In this document: one piece after another, positions 1-9,199 of the stretch | Layout: every line of letters begins with the position of its first letter | Numbering within the stretch: position 1 is the stretch's first letter | Source: a virus | DNA length: 39,274 nt | Virus record (IMG/VR): IMGVR_UViG_3300031688_000046 | Location: 1-39,274 of that record | Direction: 5' to 3' (one strand) | Notes under the pieces: model-generated | What the model saw: only the letters and a program-made list of their open reading frames with translations | Database searches by the model: none | What the model was told of the DNA's origin: nothing | Translations under genes and position numbers: made by a program

Positions 1-125
1 CTTGGATTACAGGTTCTGCAGGTGGAGCAGCTACTTCTAGCTTAGATGCAATGGAAGTAAACTTCTTATCAGAAAGAGCTTTATGTACTTTAGGTGCTAA
101 TAACTTTTTCTTATTCAAACAATAA
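1..125 (+). CDS. Probable major capsid protein, C-terminal end (partial)
   Basis: An open frame enters from the left edge (codons in phase with position 3) and stops with TAA at 123-125, giving about 40 residues that end in GANNFFLFKQ. The peptide contains SLDAMEVNFLSERA. An Ala/Gly/Ser stretch, an amphipathic helix and a short hydrophobic end are what many phage capsid C-termini look like, and the position directly upstream of the other virion genes fits. A hairpin follows the stop. The family call rests on these impressions and on context only, because most of the protein lies outside the window. It could be another head protein. Confidence 0.45.
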   Translation, partial: WITGSAGGAATSSLDAMEVNFLSERALCTLGANNFFLFKQ

Positions 126-144
126 GAGTAACAATTTGTAATTT

Positions 145-170
145 TTACCCTCGTTTTATCACGGGGGTAA
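145..170 (+). terminator. Stem-loop after the capsid-like gene, possible terminator
   Basis: TTACCCTCG (145-153) pairs with CGGGGGTAA (162-170) around an 8-nt loop, with one G-T pair. The tail after it (TTATTACTTT) is only moderately T-rich, so it may partially terminate or protect the very abundant capsid mRNA rather than stop transcription fully. It lies 19 bases beyond the stop codon and 31 bases before the next gene. Confidence 0.5.
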
Positions 171-201
171 TTATTACTTTATAAACTTTAAATTAAATCA
201 A

Positions 202-963
202 ATGAACAAATTAAAAAAGACTGTCTTAAAAGACAAAACATACAAACTAACAGGAGATATTGCTCCTTTAAGCCTTATGATTCCAGCTAGAAATAGCAGA
301 AGATCACCGTTAATGTATTTTGACGAAGAACAAGGTATCAATAGACCTTTGCGCTATGCAAGAAACCAGAAAAGTCCTTTTGAGGATGAGCAAGATGGAA
401 ATGCTATTCTAGAACCAATTGTGTTTGAAGATGGTTTTCTTTTTGTGCCAAAAACAAATCCTGTACTACAAGAGTTTCTATCATTACATCCTTCTAATAA
501 ACATTTATTTATTGAGGTTGATAAAGAGGTAGACGCTAATGTTGATGTTGAGTATTTAGACTATGAATTAGAAGCTCAGGTTTCTGCAAAAGATTTAAGT
601 CTTGAATTAATGGAGACAATAGGTAGAGTGGTTATAGGTTTAAATGTAGACAAATTAAGTTCTTCGGAGCTTAAAAGAGATATTAGGTTATTTGCAAAAA
701 GATACCCTCAAGATTTCTTGGAGTCTCTTAATGATCCATTATTGATTATGCAAAACAAGTGTTCTCAATTTTTGTCTAACAATTTAATTATAATGAAAAA
801 CGAAAAAGACGTTTATTATAATTTAAAACAAAATAAAAAGAAATTACTAACCGTTCCTTATGGAGAAGACCCATTATTTATATTGGCATCATTCTTCCAA
901 AGTGATGAAGGTCATCAAGTTTTTACCCTGTTAAGCAATAGGTTGAAAAAGGTAGACGAATAG
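202..963 (+). CDS. Conserved-looking virion-module protein of unknown function
   Basis: A 253-aa protein directly downstream of the capsid-like gene. The N-terminal third has a distinctive stretch with RNSRRSPLMYFDEEQG (about residues 30-45) and YARNQKSPFEDEQDGN, followed by an extended segment VFEDGFLFVPKTNP. The rest is mostly helical and charged. I recognise no enzyme motif, signal peptide or membrane span. Its place between the capsid hairpin and a strong terminator suggests it is co-expressed with capsid and may be a scaffold, decoration or head-completion protein; that is inference from position. The ATG follows AAATCAA with no Shine-Dalgarno, as for most genes here. Confidence 0.75.
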   Translation: MNKLKKTVLKDKTYKLTGDIAPLSLMIPARNSRRSPLMYFDEEQGINRPLRYARNQKSPFEDEQDGNAILEPIVFEDGFLFVPKTNPVLQEFLSLHPSNKHLFIEVDKEVDANVDVEYLDYELEAQVSAKDLSLELMETIGRVVIGLNVDKLSSSELKRDIRLFAKRYPQDFLESLNDPLLIMQNKCSQFLSNNLIIMKNEKDVYYNLKQNKKKLLTVPYGEDPLFILASFFQSDEGHQVFTLLSNRLKKVDE

Positions 964-983
964 TAAACTAACTAAATTATAGG

Positions 984-1017
984 GAGGCTTCAATAAAATG
1001 AAGCCTCTTTTTTTTTT
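984..1017 (+). terminator. Rho-independent terminator ending the capsid transcript
   Basis: A perfect 8-bp stem, GAGGCTTC (984-991) with GAAGCCTC (1000-1007), encloses an 8-nt loop and is followed by ten Ts (1008-1017). It sits 21 bases after the stop of the 253-aa gene and directly before a promoter box, so it separates a capsid transcription unit from the connector/tail unit. Confidence 0.9.
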
Positions 1018-1019
1018 CG

Positions 1020-1027
1020 TATCTTTG
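1020..1027 (+). promoter_or_regulatory. Bacteroidetes-type -7 box, TATCTTTG
   Basis: TATCTTTG matches the Bacteroidetes -7 consensus TAnnTTTG and lies 18 bases upstream of the ATG at 1046, immediately after the T-run of a terminator. No clear -33 TTG element is visible. The surrounding context TTTTTCGTATCTTTG-T-TT recurs at 9951-9967 before the GNAT gene, which supports both as real promoters. Confidence 0.6.
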
Positions 1028-1045
1028 TTTAAATAACAATTTGAA

Positions 1046-2020
1046 ATGATTAACACGGTAAGAGCAACGGTCTTGTCAATTGCAAATAAAAACAATTACG
1101 GATATATAACTCCTAGTGATTTTAACTTATATGCAAAACAAGCTCAACTAGACATATTTGAAGATTATTTTTATCAATATAACAGCTGGATCATAAAGCA
1201 AAATGCTCGTGTATCTGGTAGTGAATATGCAGATATTCTAAAAGGCTTGGTAGAGGTAATTGACAGCTTCTCTGAAACAAGAGGACTAACTACACCTGGT
1301 ATTAATTTATATAATTTACCAGAAAACTACTATTTAATTAATAAAATAAATTACTATCCTAACGCAATATTTTCTTCAACTACTACGGCGGGTGGAGTAA
1401 ACACGTTAACAGATGCTAATGCAACATTTGTAGCAACTGGTACTGTACTGCCAGGGCAGTTTGTAACTAACACTACTTTAACTAGCGTGTCTTCTGGATT
1501 TGGAGCTTATGTAGTTAGTGTAGATTCAGAGACTCAATTAACGTTATCTAACAATCCATTTGGTAGCGCTGCTACTGTTGGTAATTCTTACACAATTGTA
1601 AGTACAACTGGTATTAAAGAAATCGAAAGAGTTTCTCAAAATAAAATATTCTATTTAAATTCATCTCCTTTAACATCTCCAAACATAACTTATCCAGCCT
1701 ATGTTTTAGGTGGGGGTAATAGTGTATCAACTGGTAATACCATTACAGTATATCCAGATACAATAATTGGATCAGGAAAGGTTTTATCACAATACATAAG
1801 GTATCCTTTGGATCCTAATTGGACTTATAGTTCTTTAGCGGGCGGAGAGCCAGTATTTGATGAGGGAGCGGCAGATTATCAGGATTTTGAATTACCTGAT
1901 TCTGATGAGCCTAACTTAGTAAATAAGATATTACAATATGCTGGTGTATCTATTAGAGAGAATGATATTGCTGTTTTTGGTAATATGCAAGAACAAGAAG
2001 ATAACCAACAACAATCATAA
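1046..2020 (+). CDS. Virion connector/ring-type structural protein (putative)
   Basis: A 324-aa protein, first of a tightly packed virion operon (3 bases to the next gene). The N-terminus contains NNYGYITPSDFNLYAKQAQL and a long amphipathic helix with IFEDYFYQYN. The middle (about residues 105-190) is Ser/Thr/Gly-rich beta sequence, suggesting an inserted beta domain. The C-terminus is acidic and ends in a Gln-rich tail (QEQEDNQQQS). I associate this N-terminal pattern with connector or ring proteins of Bacteroidetes podoviruses, including crAss-like phages, but this is from memory. No catalytic motif is seen. The start is supported by the -7 box 18 bases upstream. Confidence 0.75.
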   Translation: MINTVRATVLSIANKNNYGYITPSDFNLYAKQAQLDIFEDYFYQYNSWIIKQNARVSGSEYADILKGLVEVIDSFSETRGLTTPGINLYNLPENYYLINKINYYPNAIFSSTTTAGGVNTLTDANATFVATGTVLPGQFVTNTTLTSVSSGFGAYVVSVDSETQLTLSNNPFGSAATVGNSYTIVSTTGIKEIERVSQNKIFYLNSSPLTSPNITYPAYVLGGGNSVSTGNTITVYPDTIIGSGKVLSQYIRYPLDPNWTYSSLAGGEPVFDEGAADYQDFELPDSDEPNLVNKILQYAGVSIRENDIAVFGNMQEQEDNQQQS

Positions 2021-2023
2021 GCT

Positions 2024-2947
2024 ATGTCATATATAACAGATTATCAATATTATGAAAACGAAGGGACAAACCCTACGAATTCAAACTGGGGTTCCTATCA
2101 ATTTGTATCGCTAGACGATATAGTAACTAACTTTATGCTAATGTATGTTGGCAATGACAAGCTAATTAATAACGTAGAAAAATATAATATTTTATTTCAC
2201 GCAAAACGAGGTATTCAAGAATTGAATTACGATGCAATGAAAGAGATTAAGATATTAGAACTTAGTGTTTGTGATCAGCTAAGGTATGTATTGCCTCCTG
2301 ATTACGTTAACTGGGTAAGGGTTTCTATATATCAAAATGGTGTATTAATGCCATTGACTGAAAACATACAAACAAATTGGAGTAGTTCTTATTTACAAGA
2401 TAATGATTGTAAAATACTATTCGATGAGTTTGGAAACATATTAAAACCAGAAAACTCTACTATAGATATGGATAGAATTTCTGGAAGCAAAAAAAGTCTT
2501 TACTTAAACTCAAATAGCAGTCAGGATGGTAATATGGGTTACAATGTAGATGGTGCTTGGTTCTTTGATTATAGCGTGGGTCAACGTTATGGGCTTAATA
2601 CAGAGACTGCAAATTCTAATCCTACCTTTAAAATAAACAAAGCTTCTGGAGTAATTAACTTTAGTTCTGGAGTTTCAGATAAACTAGTTATTTTAGAGTA
2701 TGTTTCAGATGGTATGGAAAATGGTGTAGACTCAGAGATTAATTTAAATAAATTGTTTGAAGATTTTATCTACGCCTATATTAAATATGCTATATTAACC
2801 AGTAAATACGGCGTTCAAGAATACATAATCAATAGAGCTAAGAAAGAAAAAACAGCTTTATTGAGAAACGCAAAAATAAGATTAAGTAACATACATCCAG
2901 GAAGATTGTTAATGAATCTTAGGGGTCAAGATAAATGGTTAAAATAA
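2024..2947 (+). CDS. Virion connector/ring-type structural protein (putative)
   Basis: A 307-aa protein 3 bases after the preceding gene and 1 base before the next. Residues about 63-100 contain FHAKRGIQELNYDAMKEI and then VLPPDYVNWVRVS. A segment of helix with the AKRG-QELNYDA pattern, followed by a beta strand with LPxDYVNxVRVS, is one I associate with head-tail connector or ring proteins of Bacteroidetes podoviruses. The C-terminus is helical and basic (RAKKEKTALLRNAKIRLSNI). The likely role is in the neck between portal and tail; this rests on pattern and gene order. It could also be a tail-fibre attachment protein. Confidence 0.75.
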   Translation: MSYITDYQYYENEGTNPTNSNWGSYQFVSLDDIVTNFMLMYVGNDKLINNVEKYNILFHAKRGIQELNYDAMKEIKILELSVCDQLRYVLPPDYVNWVRVSIYQNGVLMPLTENIQTNWSSSYLQDNDCKILFDEFGNILKPENSTIDMDRISGSKKSLYLNSNSSQDGNMGYNVDGAWFFDYSVGQRYGLNTETANSNPTFKINKASGVINFSSGVSDKLVILEYVSDGMENGVDSEINLNKLFEDFIYAYIKYAILTSKYGVQEYIINRAKKEKTALLRNAKIRLSNIHPGRLLMNLRGQDKWLK

Positions 2948-2948
2948 T

Positions 2949-5900
2949 ATGCCACAGTTTACAAGAAATTTTATAAAAGGAAGGATGAATAAAAGCGTTG
3001 ATGAACGATTAGTTCCTCAGGGTGAATATATTGATGCTTTAAACTGTAGACTTGGATCTACAGAAAATACTGAAATAGGTGCTGTAGAAAATTCTTTAGG
3101 TAATACTAGGTTAACAACCTTAACTTACGAAAGTCAGCCTTTAAGTTCTCAGGCAAAGTGTATTGGAGCTTACGAAGATGGTGGAGAAGAAACTATGTAC
3201 TGGTTTATAAATGATCCAGCAAACACTAACTCAAGCACGGGTAAGGTTGATATGATAGTATCATACAATACTAAGTTGGATTTAATATTTTATCACGTTA
3301 TATCTACTAGTGTTTTAAATTTTGATGATACCTATTTAGTTACAGGAGTTAATCTTATAGATGGATTATTGTTCTTTACAGATAATCTAAACCCTCCTAG
3401 AAAAATAAATATAAACAGAACTTATCAGTACCCAATAAGCGATGTTGATCAGGTGACTGAACAAGACATAGGTGTTATTGTAGCTCCGCCTTTATTTGCG
3501 CCTACACTTACGCCAGTCCAACAAGGTGGTGGAGAAAATTATATGACAGATATAATGATTTCTTTTGCTTACAGATACAAGTATGAGGATAATGAGTATT
3601 CTGCTATTTCTCCTTTTTCGCCAATATCTTTTTCACCAGGACCATTTCAATTAGACTTTTCTACTTATGACAATATAGGTATGGAAAATGTATACAATAG
3701 TGTTATTGTAAAATTTAACACAGGCGGAAGAAACGTAAAGGGAGTGGATTTATTATTCAAGTCAACAAACTTTGCAGCGATAAATGTTATTGAAAGATTT
3801 AATAAATTAGATCAAGGCTGGTTAGATAATATTGAACAAACATTTCAGTTTACAAATCAAAAAATATATACTGTTTTACCAGAAGCTCAGCTTTTAAGAC
3901 TTTTTGATAATGTGCCTAGAATTGCACAATCTCAAACGCTTATGGGTAATAGGCTTATGTATGGTAATTATATTGATGGATATAATATTACAAATGAAGA
4001 CGGTCAAGATGTTTATTTGGATTATACTTTAGACTTAATATCAGAAGACTTAGATGCTGGGGAAGCACCTTCAGTAAATACTTCTTTTAATTACACTATA
4101 AATGGTTCGGTTTCAGTTATTAACGGAACGGCTACTTATGATACAACTGGATTTGATTTAAAAAGTGGTTCTCAGATAGGTATTTCTTTTAACTTAGGTC
4201 ACTCTCAATTTTCTGGAGCTGCTGAATATGTAGACGGAACGGAGCCTTTAAATGAATATGAATCTACATTTTTATTTAATATTCAAGAAGATTTTTCTAA
4301 TGCTTATGACTTAGTTAACTCTCCGTCATTTATAGCTGCAATATCTGAGTTTGTTGCGCCTTCTAATTCTACGTGTTTTTCTCAACTATGTTCTACTGGA
4401 TGTGTTAACGGTACGTCAGTTACAGATTTAATTAACTGTGGTGTTGTTGCTAAATCAAGCTGGTATAAAGTAGGTTTTGGATTATCAGGAACGAATCAAG
4501 GTATAGTTATTGGATCTACGCCTGGTAGCAATAGTTTTTCTTTAACTGTTCCAGCAATAAAATATGAGAAGTATGATACAACTGTAACTCCTAACCTTGG
4601 CTTGGGAATATTTGCTTATGAATATTTTACAGTAAGACAATCAGAACTTCTTTATAGTTTAGATTCATCAAAAAGTAGCCTACATAGTGACAGAGATTAT
4701 GAGGTTGGTATTGTTTATGAGGATGATTATGGTAGAGCAAGTACTGCTTTAGTAGATACAAACAATACGGTTTACGTTCCTTGTGAGAATTCAATTACAA
4801 AAAATACAATAAAAGTTACACTAAATAGCTACCCTCCTTACTGGGCTACTAAGTATAAATTTGTTTTAAAACCATCTAAAGATGAATATAGAACAGTTTA
4901 TTCAAACATATTTTTTCAAGAAGAAGAAACTGGTAATGTGTGGTTTAAATTAGAAGGAGATAATAAATCTAAAGTTGTTATAGATGAAAACTTAAAAGTC
5001 AAGTCTGATACAAATGGAGCAGTATTAAGATGTGTTGAAACAAAAGTTTTGGATTATGGTAGTCAAGTAGAAAATTGGCTTTGTCAAAGAGCAGGCGATG
5101 GTACTCTAATAGATGATACTTGTTCTCAGCCAACAGGAGTTTATATGCAGCTTAGACCGAGTAATTTTTCAGCAGGTATAGCAGAAGACGCGCTAATAAA
5201 CACTGGTGATGATGGATGTAAAGGGTCTTATTGTGCTGTAAAGTATGATGTTTCAATTCCTAATCCTGGCGGTTCTGGTGCAACTGAATTTATACCATAT
5301 ACTATACCAGCAGGAAGTATTGTTTCAATAAAACTTAGAGAGCAACGATATAAAAGAGGGTCTAAATGCGGAAGTAGACAATATATTTTTGACAAAACTT
5401 TTACAGCTAGTCAAGATTACGATAGTATGTATGCTTTTGTTGAAGGAGATAATATAGATTTAACAGCTGGTGTTAGTTCAGGTAGTGACGACACTATAAA
5501 TACAATAAACCAACCTAGTACATTGTATCCTTATTATACATCTTTAGCTAGTGGAGGTCAGTCTTATGTTACTTTTCAAACAGATGCTTCAAACGGAAAA
5601 ATGTATCTTGTTTTTCAAAATGGAACTCCTAATTGTGGATCGCCAAACAAGAGAAATTCTTATGGTAATGTAGAGGTTATAGCTCAAAGAGCAACCACAT
5701 TAATAGTTTTTGAAACTGAAGCAAAAGATGCTAATACAGAGATGTATTTTGAAAATGAGCAAGTTTTTGACATTACTGGAGGGTATCATCAATCAGGAAC
5801 AGATGTTACTGATCAAGATCAGACAGTAAGTTTGCCTGCTGTGATTAATTTAACTTTCTCTAATTGTTTTACTTTTGGAAATGGAGTAGAATCCAATAGA

Positions 5901-7769
5901 GTTTTAGATGCTTTAACTACCCCTAGTTTTACTATAGGCGAAAAAGTAACTGCGGTTTCTCAAGAAGAATACAAAGAAGCTCATCGTTTTAGCGATATAA
6001 CATACAGTGGTAATTTTAATAAAGAGTCTAATGTAAATAAGTTAAATGAGTTTAATTTAGCTCTTGGTAACTACAAGTCTTTAGAAAGTTCTTATGGTCC
6101 AATTAGAAAATTACACGCAAGACAGACAGACATACTTACTTTACAGGAAGACAGAATATCTTATGTATTAGTAGAAAAGAATTTACTTTCTGATGCGTCT
6201 GCTGGAGGGGCTATAGCCTCAATACCAGAAGTATTAGGTACTCAGTTAGCTAGAATCGAAGAGTTTGGTATAAGTAATAATCCTGAAAGTTTTGCTTCTT
6301 ATGGTTATGATGTATATTTTACTGACGCTAAAAGAAGTTCGGTTATAAATATTAGAGGTGGTATTAGTGCAAAGTCAGACAAACTACAAGTTATATCTTC
6401 ATTAGGTATGCGTAGTTGGTTTAGAGATTTATTCACCACTGGATTTGATACTCAGAAATTAGGAGGATATGATCCTTATATGAATGAGTTTGTTTTAAGT
6501 AGCAACACAGAATTAGTGCCAGTACCTCCAACAAATAGAGATTGTGGGTATGAGGTTAGGCAATCAAATTCTAGTGAGGCTTCATCTTTTAATATAGATT
6601 GCACATCTCTTATAGGTGATGTAGCTTGTGTATATAATTTTGATTCAGGCTCTGCTGTTTTGGTGGTTAACTATAATGGCGTTGATGTTATTAATCAAAC
6701 AATAAATGGAACAGGAACTGTAACTTGGAATAAAGGACAATCCTTTCCAACAACTGCTCAGGTAACTATTACCCCTACAGCCGCAACATATTCATTATCA
6801 TTAGGTTGTCCTCAAACAGAAAATTTAACGGTAAAACGTATTGTTATAAATGCTTCTGGAGATGCTAGCCTAACGTCTAGTATTAGATATAGATGGGCTG
6901 ATGGAACAACTATAAGTCCTTATCAAAGTGACAACATTATCTTAGAAGAGGATGGTGTTTCGTTATTTGCTTCACAAACAGGTCCTGCTTCTTTTGGAAC
7001 AATACCAGTGAGTGGTGCAACTGTAACGATGCAAAACCTACAATCTGTTGGAGAGACTTTTGCTTTTGATCCTTTAGCCGATAAACTAAAGTATTTGGTT
7101 TCTAATACCAATTATAATGAGGCTGATATAAGTACATTAATACCACTATTAAGTACTTCCACACCTATTGTAAGCGTTGGCGGTAACACCTATCAATCAA
7201 GCTTTACTTATACTAACGCAGCGAATGATGATTACTTGTATTTGGTTTGGGACTATAGAGTTGCAACTCCAATAGAACTATGTTATGATGCTACTAGCGC
7301 CTCTGAATCTTGTTGTAGTTGCGGAACAGACGCTCCAGTTTGTCCAGATAGAACTTTAGTTTTTCAGGTATGTAATAGTAATGCTGCTAAAGATGATAAC
7401 TTTGATGTATATTTAAATAACAATTATATAGGTGCTTTAGACTTAAACTCAAACACACAAGCAGGATCTGTATTTATAGCTTCTTCTAATACGAGTGCTG
7501 CGGTAACAAGTAGTGACTTTGTTTGTCCTTTAAATCTTATGGTTACATATCATTTCGATCCTAACTTTGTAGTAGGAGGAGTAAATACTTTGGAGCTTAG
7601 AAATACACAGTCTAACAATAATGGTAATTACGGGTCAATAGGTTTAAGAAATTATTTAACAACAGGAAATGTTTTAAACAGCCCTTGCGTTGTAGATAAC
7701 TTGGTGTACTCTGGATCAACAGGGTCTAGTTTTACATTAACATTTAATTACACTGAGTGTTGTCCATAA
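2949..7769 (+). CDS. Large tail/stabilisation-type virion protein
   Basis: A 1606-aa protein, second largest in the window. The N-terminus has the motif GRMNKSVDERLVPQGEYIDA (residues about 11-30) followed by an N-x-R element, a start I associate with large tail or tail-stabilisation proteins of marine podoviruses and crAss-like phages. The body is Thr/Ser/Asn/Gly-rich and predominantly beta. A conserved-looking block at about residues 1115-1190 includes YDVYFTDAKRSSVINIRGG and GGYDPYMNEFVLS. From about residue 1195 on, Cys-containing beta domains appear, ending with CCSCG (about 1455) and a terminal ECCP. No enzyme motif is seen. It likely forms the tail hub or stabilises the connector, with the C-terminal domains exposed. 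Spacing to neighbours is 1 and 12 bases. Confidence 0.8.
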   Translation: MPQFTRNFIKGRMNKSVDERLVPQGEYIDALNCRLGSTENTEIGAVENSLGNTRLTTLTYESQPLSSQAKCIGAYEDGGEETMYWFINDPANTNSSTGKVDMIVSYNTKLDLIFYHVISTSVLNFDDTYLVTGVNLIDGLLFFTDNLNPPRKININRTYQYPISDVDQVTEQDIGVIVAPPLFAPTLTPVQQGGGENYMTDIMISFAYRYKYEDNEYSAISPFSPISFSPGPFQLDFSTYDNIGMENVYNSVIVKFNTGGRNVKGVDLLFKSTNFAAINVIERFNKLDQGWLDNIEQTFQFTNQKIYTVLPEAQLLRLFDNVPRIAQSQTLMGNRLMYGNYIDGYNITNEDGQDVYLDYTLDLISEDLDAGEAPSVNTSFNYTINGSVSVINGTATYDTTGFDLKSGSQIGISFNLGHSQFSGAAEYVDGTEPLNEYESTFLFNIQEDFSNAYDLVNSPSFIAAISEFVAPSNSTCFSQLCSTGCVNGTSVTDLINCGVVAKSSWYKVGFGLSGTNQGIVIGSTPGSNSFSLTVPAIKYEKYDTTVTPNLGLGIFAYEYFTVRQSELLYSLDSSKSSLHSDRDYEVGIVYEDDYGRASTALVDTNNTVYVPCENSITKNTIKVTLNSYPPYWATKYKFVLKPSKDEYRTVYSNIFFQEEETGNVWFKLEGDNKSKVVIDENLKVKSDTNGAVLRCVETKVLDYGSQVENWLCQRAGDGTLIDDTCSQPTGVYMQLRPSNFSAGIAEDALINTGDDGCKGSYCAVKYDVSIPNPGGSGATEFIPYTIPAGSIVSIKLREQRYKRGSKCGSRQYIFDKTFTASQDYDSMYAFVEGDNIDLTAGVSSGSDDTINTINQPSTLYPYYTSLASGGQSYVTFQTDASNGKMYLVFQNGTPNCGSPNKRNSYGNVEVIAQRATTLIVFETEAKDANTEMYFENEQVFDITGGYHQSGTDVTDQDQTVSLPAVINLTFSNCFTFGNGVESNRVLDALTTPSFTIGEKVTAVSQEEYKEAHRFSDITYSGNFNKESNVNKLNEFNLALGNYKSLESSYGPIRKLHARQTDILTLQEDRISYVLVEKNLLSDASAGGAIASIPEVLGTQLARIEEFGISNNPESFASYGYDVYFTDAKRSSVINIRGGISAKSDKLQVISSLGMRSWFRDLFTTGFDTQKLGGYDPYMNEFVLSSNTELVPVPPTNRDCGYEVRQSNSSEASSFNIDCTSLIGDVACVYNFDSGSAVLVVNYNGVDVINQTINGTGTVTWNKGQSFPTTAQVTITPTAATYSLSLGCPQTENLTVKRIVINASGDASLTSSIRYRWADGTTISPYQSDNIILEEDGVSLFASQTGPASFGTIPVSGATVTMQNLQSVGETFAFDPLADKLKYLVSNTNYNEADISTLIPLLSTSTPIVSVGGNTYQSSFTYTNAANDDYLYLVWDYRVATPIELCYDATSASESCCSCGTDAPVCPDRTLVFQVCNSNAAKDDNFDVYLNNNYIGALDLNSNTQAGSVFIASSNTSAAVTSSDFVCPLNLMVTYHFDPNFVVGGVNTLELRNTQSNNNGNYGSIGLRNYLTTGNVLNSPCVVDNLVYSGSTGSSFTLTFNYTECCP

Positions 7770-7781
7770 ATAAAAAATAAT

Positions 7782-9179
7782 ATGAGTTTAGTAAATAAGT
7801 ATATTGATTCTGGAAGTTTTTTAACTGCTACTGCGGTTTATGACGATATTAATTTAACCACAAAAGCAACAGACGGTTATTATCAGTTTGGTGGTCAATA
7901 TAGAAGACAGGTTTCAGGAGCGTTATTAACAGCTACAGTATGTGCTGATTGCTTTGCTTTTGATTCTTTAGATTATGTATCAACATCGGCTAGTGACTTA
8001 TGCTGTGAGACACAAACATCTGTTCAATACTATTATCCTGCTGGGTCAACTTTTTTAACTACAACAAATATATACACTGATGTAAATCTAAGTAATATTG
8101 CTGCTGATGGTTTTTATCAAGAACCTGCTGCAAACCAATACAGACAAATAACAGGAAGTGTTTTAGGCACGGTAACAACTTGTCCTTCTTGCGCAGAACC
8201 TTGTGGTACCTCAATTACAATCCCTTCAGGCGCTCAAGGCTACTATAATTTAGATTTTGACGCTGGAAGCACTGCTTCTGACGTAGGAGCAATAGTTGTA
8301 TATTTTAATCCAGCTAGTATTCCTGACGGAATTAGAGTTTTATATGATAACGTTTTTTACAACACATTAACAAATAATACTGATGGAAGAATACAGACAA
8401 CAAGTGGAGTCACAGGTGCTTTCACTATAGTAGGAAACGCATCAGATACGTGTGTTCCTTCTGCTCCAAACACTAACTCTTATACTTTCTTTGACGGTAT
8501 TATTGGCGGGGCTTGGAATAACACAGGCACAACACAAAGTATAACAATAAATACTGGCGATTTTGTTGGTGGTGGTGTTAGTCAATATAGCACTTTAGTT
8601 ATACCTAAAACAACTGCAACACCTAATATTGTTAGTATACAGGTATTAGGACCTTGCTCAAGTACTGCTTGGAATGTTCAGGTATCTTGTCCAGCAAATC
8701 TACCGAGTGTTTTAGCTTCAACAGCGCAATCAACGGACGCTTGTCAATCTACTCAAAATACATCTGTATATTTTGCAAAAAATTATAATGACACAAACAC
8801 AGTGCCTATTGTTGGAAACTTTGTTTTTACAGATCAAAACGGAGCTACCCCTTTAAATAACACAAGTACTGTACAATATTATATAACAGGAACTATTGCT
8901 TTTAGTGTTTTAAATGGAGTTGTTGTTTCATCTGCTACTTGTACTAGTGGAAGTTCTCAATTAAGAATTTCTGACTGTCAGACAGGTAACACTTGGACAA
9001 TGACTAATACATACGGTCACGTCCTCACTAACGTTCTACAATACCAGCAAGGGGTACCAGGGCAGGGTGCAGTATATTGTGGTACGGTAACGCAAGTAAA
9101 TGTATCAGGGACTAATGATGCAACAGTAAATGGAGCGCAGAGTTATAGCTGTGGTGATGCAACACATTGTTTACAATAA
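7782..9179 (+). CDS. Cys-rich adhesin-like virion protein with duplicated N-terminal domain
   Basis: A 465-aa protein with 16 cysteines by my count. Two tandem repeats of about 60 residues open it: the first has GSFLTATAVYDDINL, DGYYQ, QYRRQVSG and CADC; the second has STFLTTTNIYTDVNL, DGFYQ, QYRQITG and CPSC. Both therefore end in a CxxC pair. The rest is Thr/Ser/Gly-rich beta sequence, and the C-terminus ends YSCGDATHCLQ. This composition fits a surface-exposed tail tip or fibre protein that binds the host. Cysteine pairs are unusual in a protein assembled in the cytoplasm; they might form after release or bind metal. The next virion gene lies 20 bases on. Confidence 0.7.
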   Translation: MSLVNKYIDSGSFLTATAVYDDINLTTKATDGYYQFGGQYRRQVSGALLTATVCADCFAFDSLDYVSTSASDLCCETQTSVQYYYPAGSTFLTTTNIYTDVNLSNIAADGFYQEPAANQYRQITGSVLGTVTTCPSCAEPCGTSITIPSGAQGYYNLDFDAGSTASDVGAIVVYFNPASIPDGIRVLYDNVFYNTLTNNTDGRIQTTSGVTGAFTIVGNASDTCVPSAPNTNSYTFFDGIIGGAWNNTGTTQSITINTGDFVGGGVSQYSTLVIPKTTATPNIVSIQVLGPCSSTAWNVQVSCPANLPSVLASTAQSTDACQSTQNTSVYFAKNYNDTNTVPIVGNFVFTDQNGATPLNNTSTVQYYITGTIAFSVLNGVVVSSATCTSGSSQLRISDCQTGNTWTMTNTYGHVLTNVLQYQQGVPGQGAVYCGTVTQVNVSGTNDATVNGAQSYSCGDATHCLQ

Positions 9180-9199
9180 TAAATATAAAATAAAAATAT

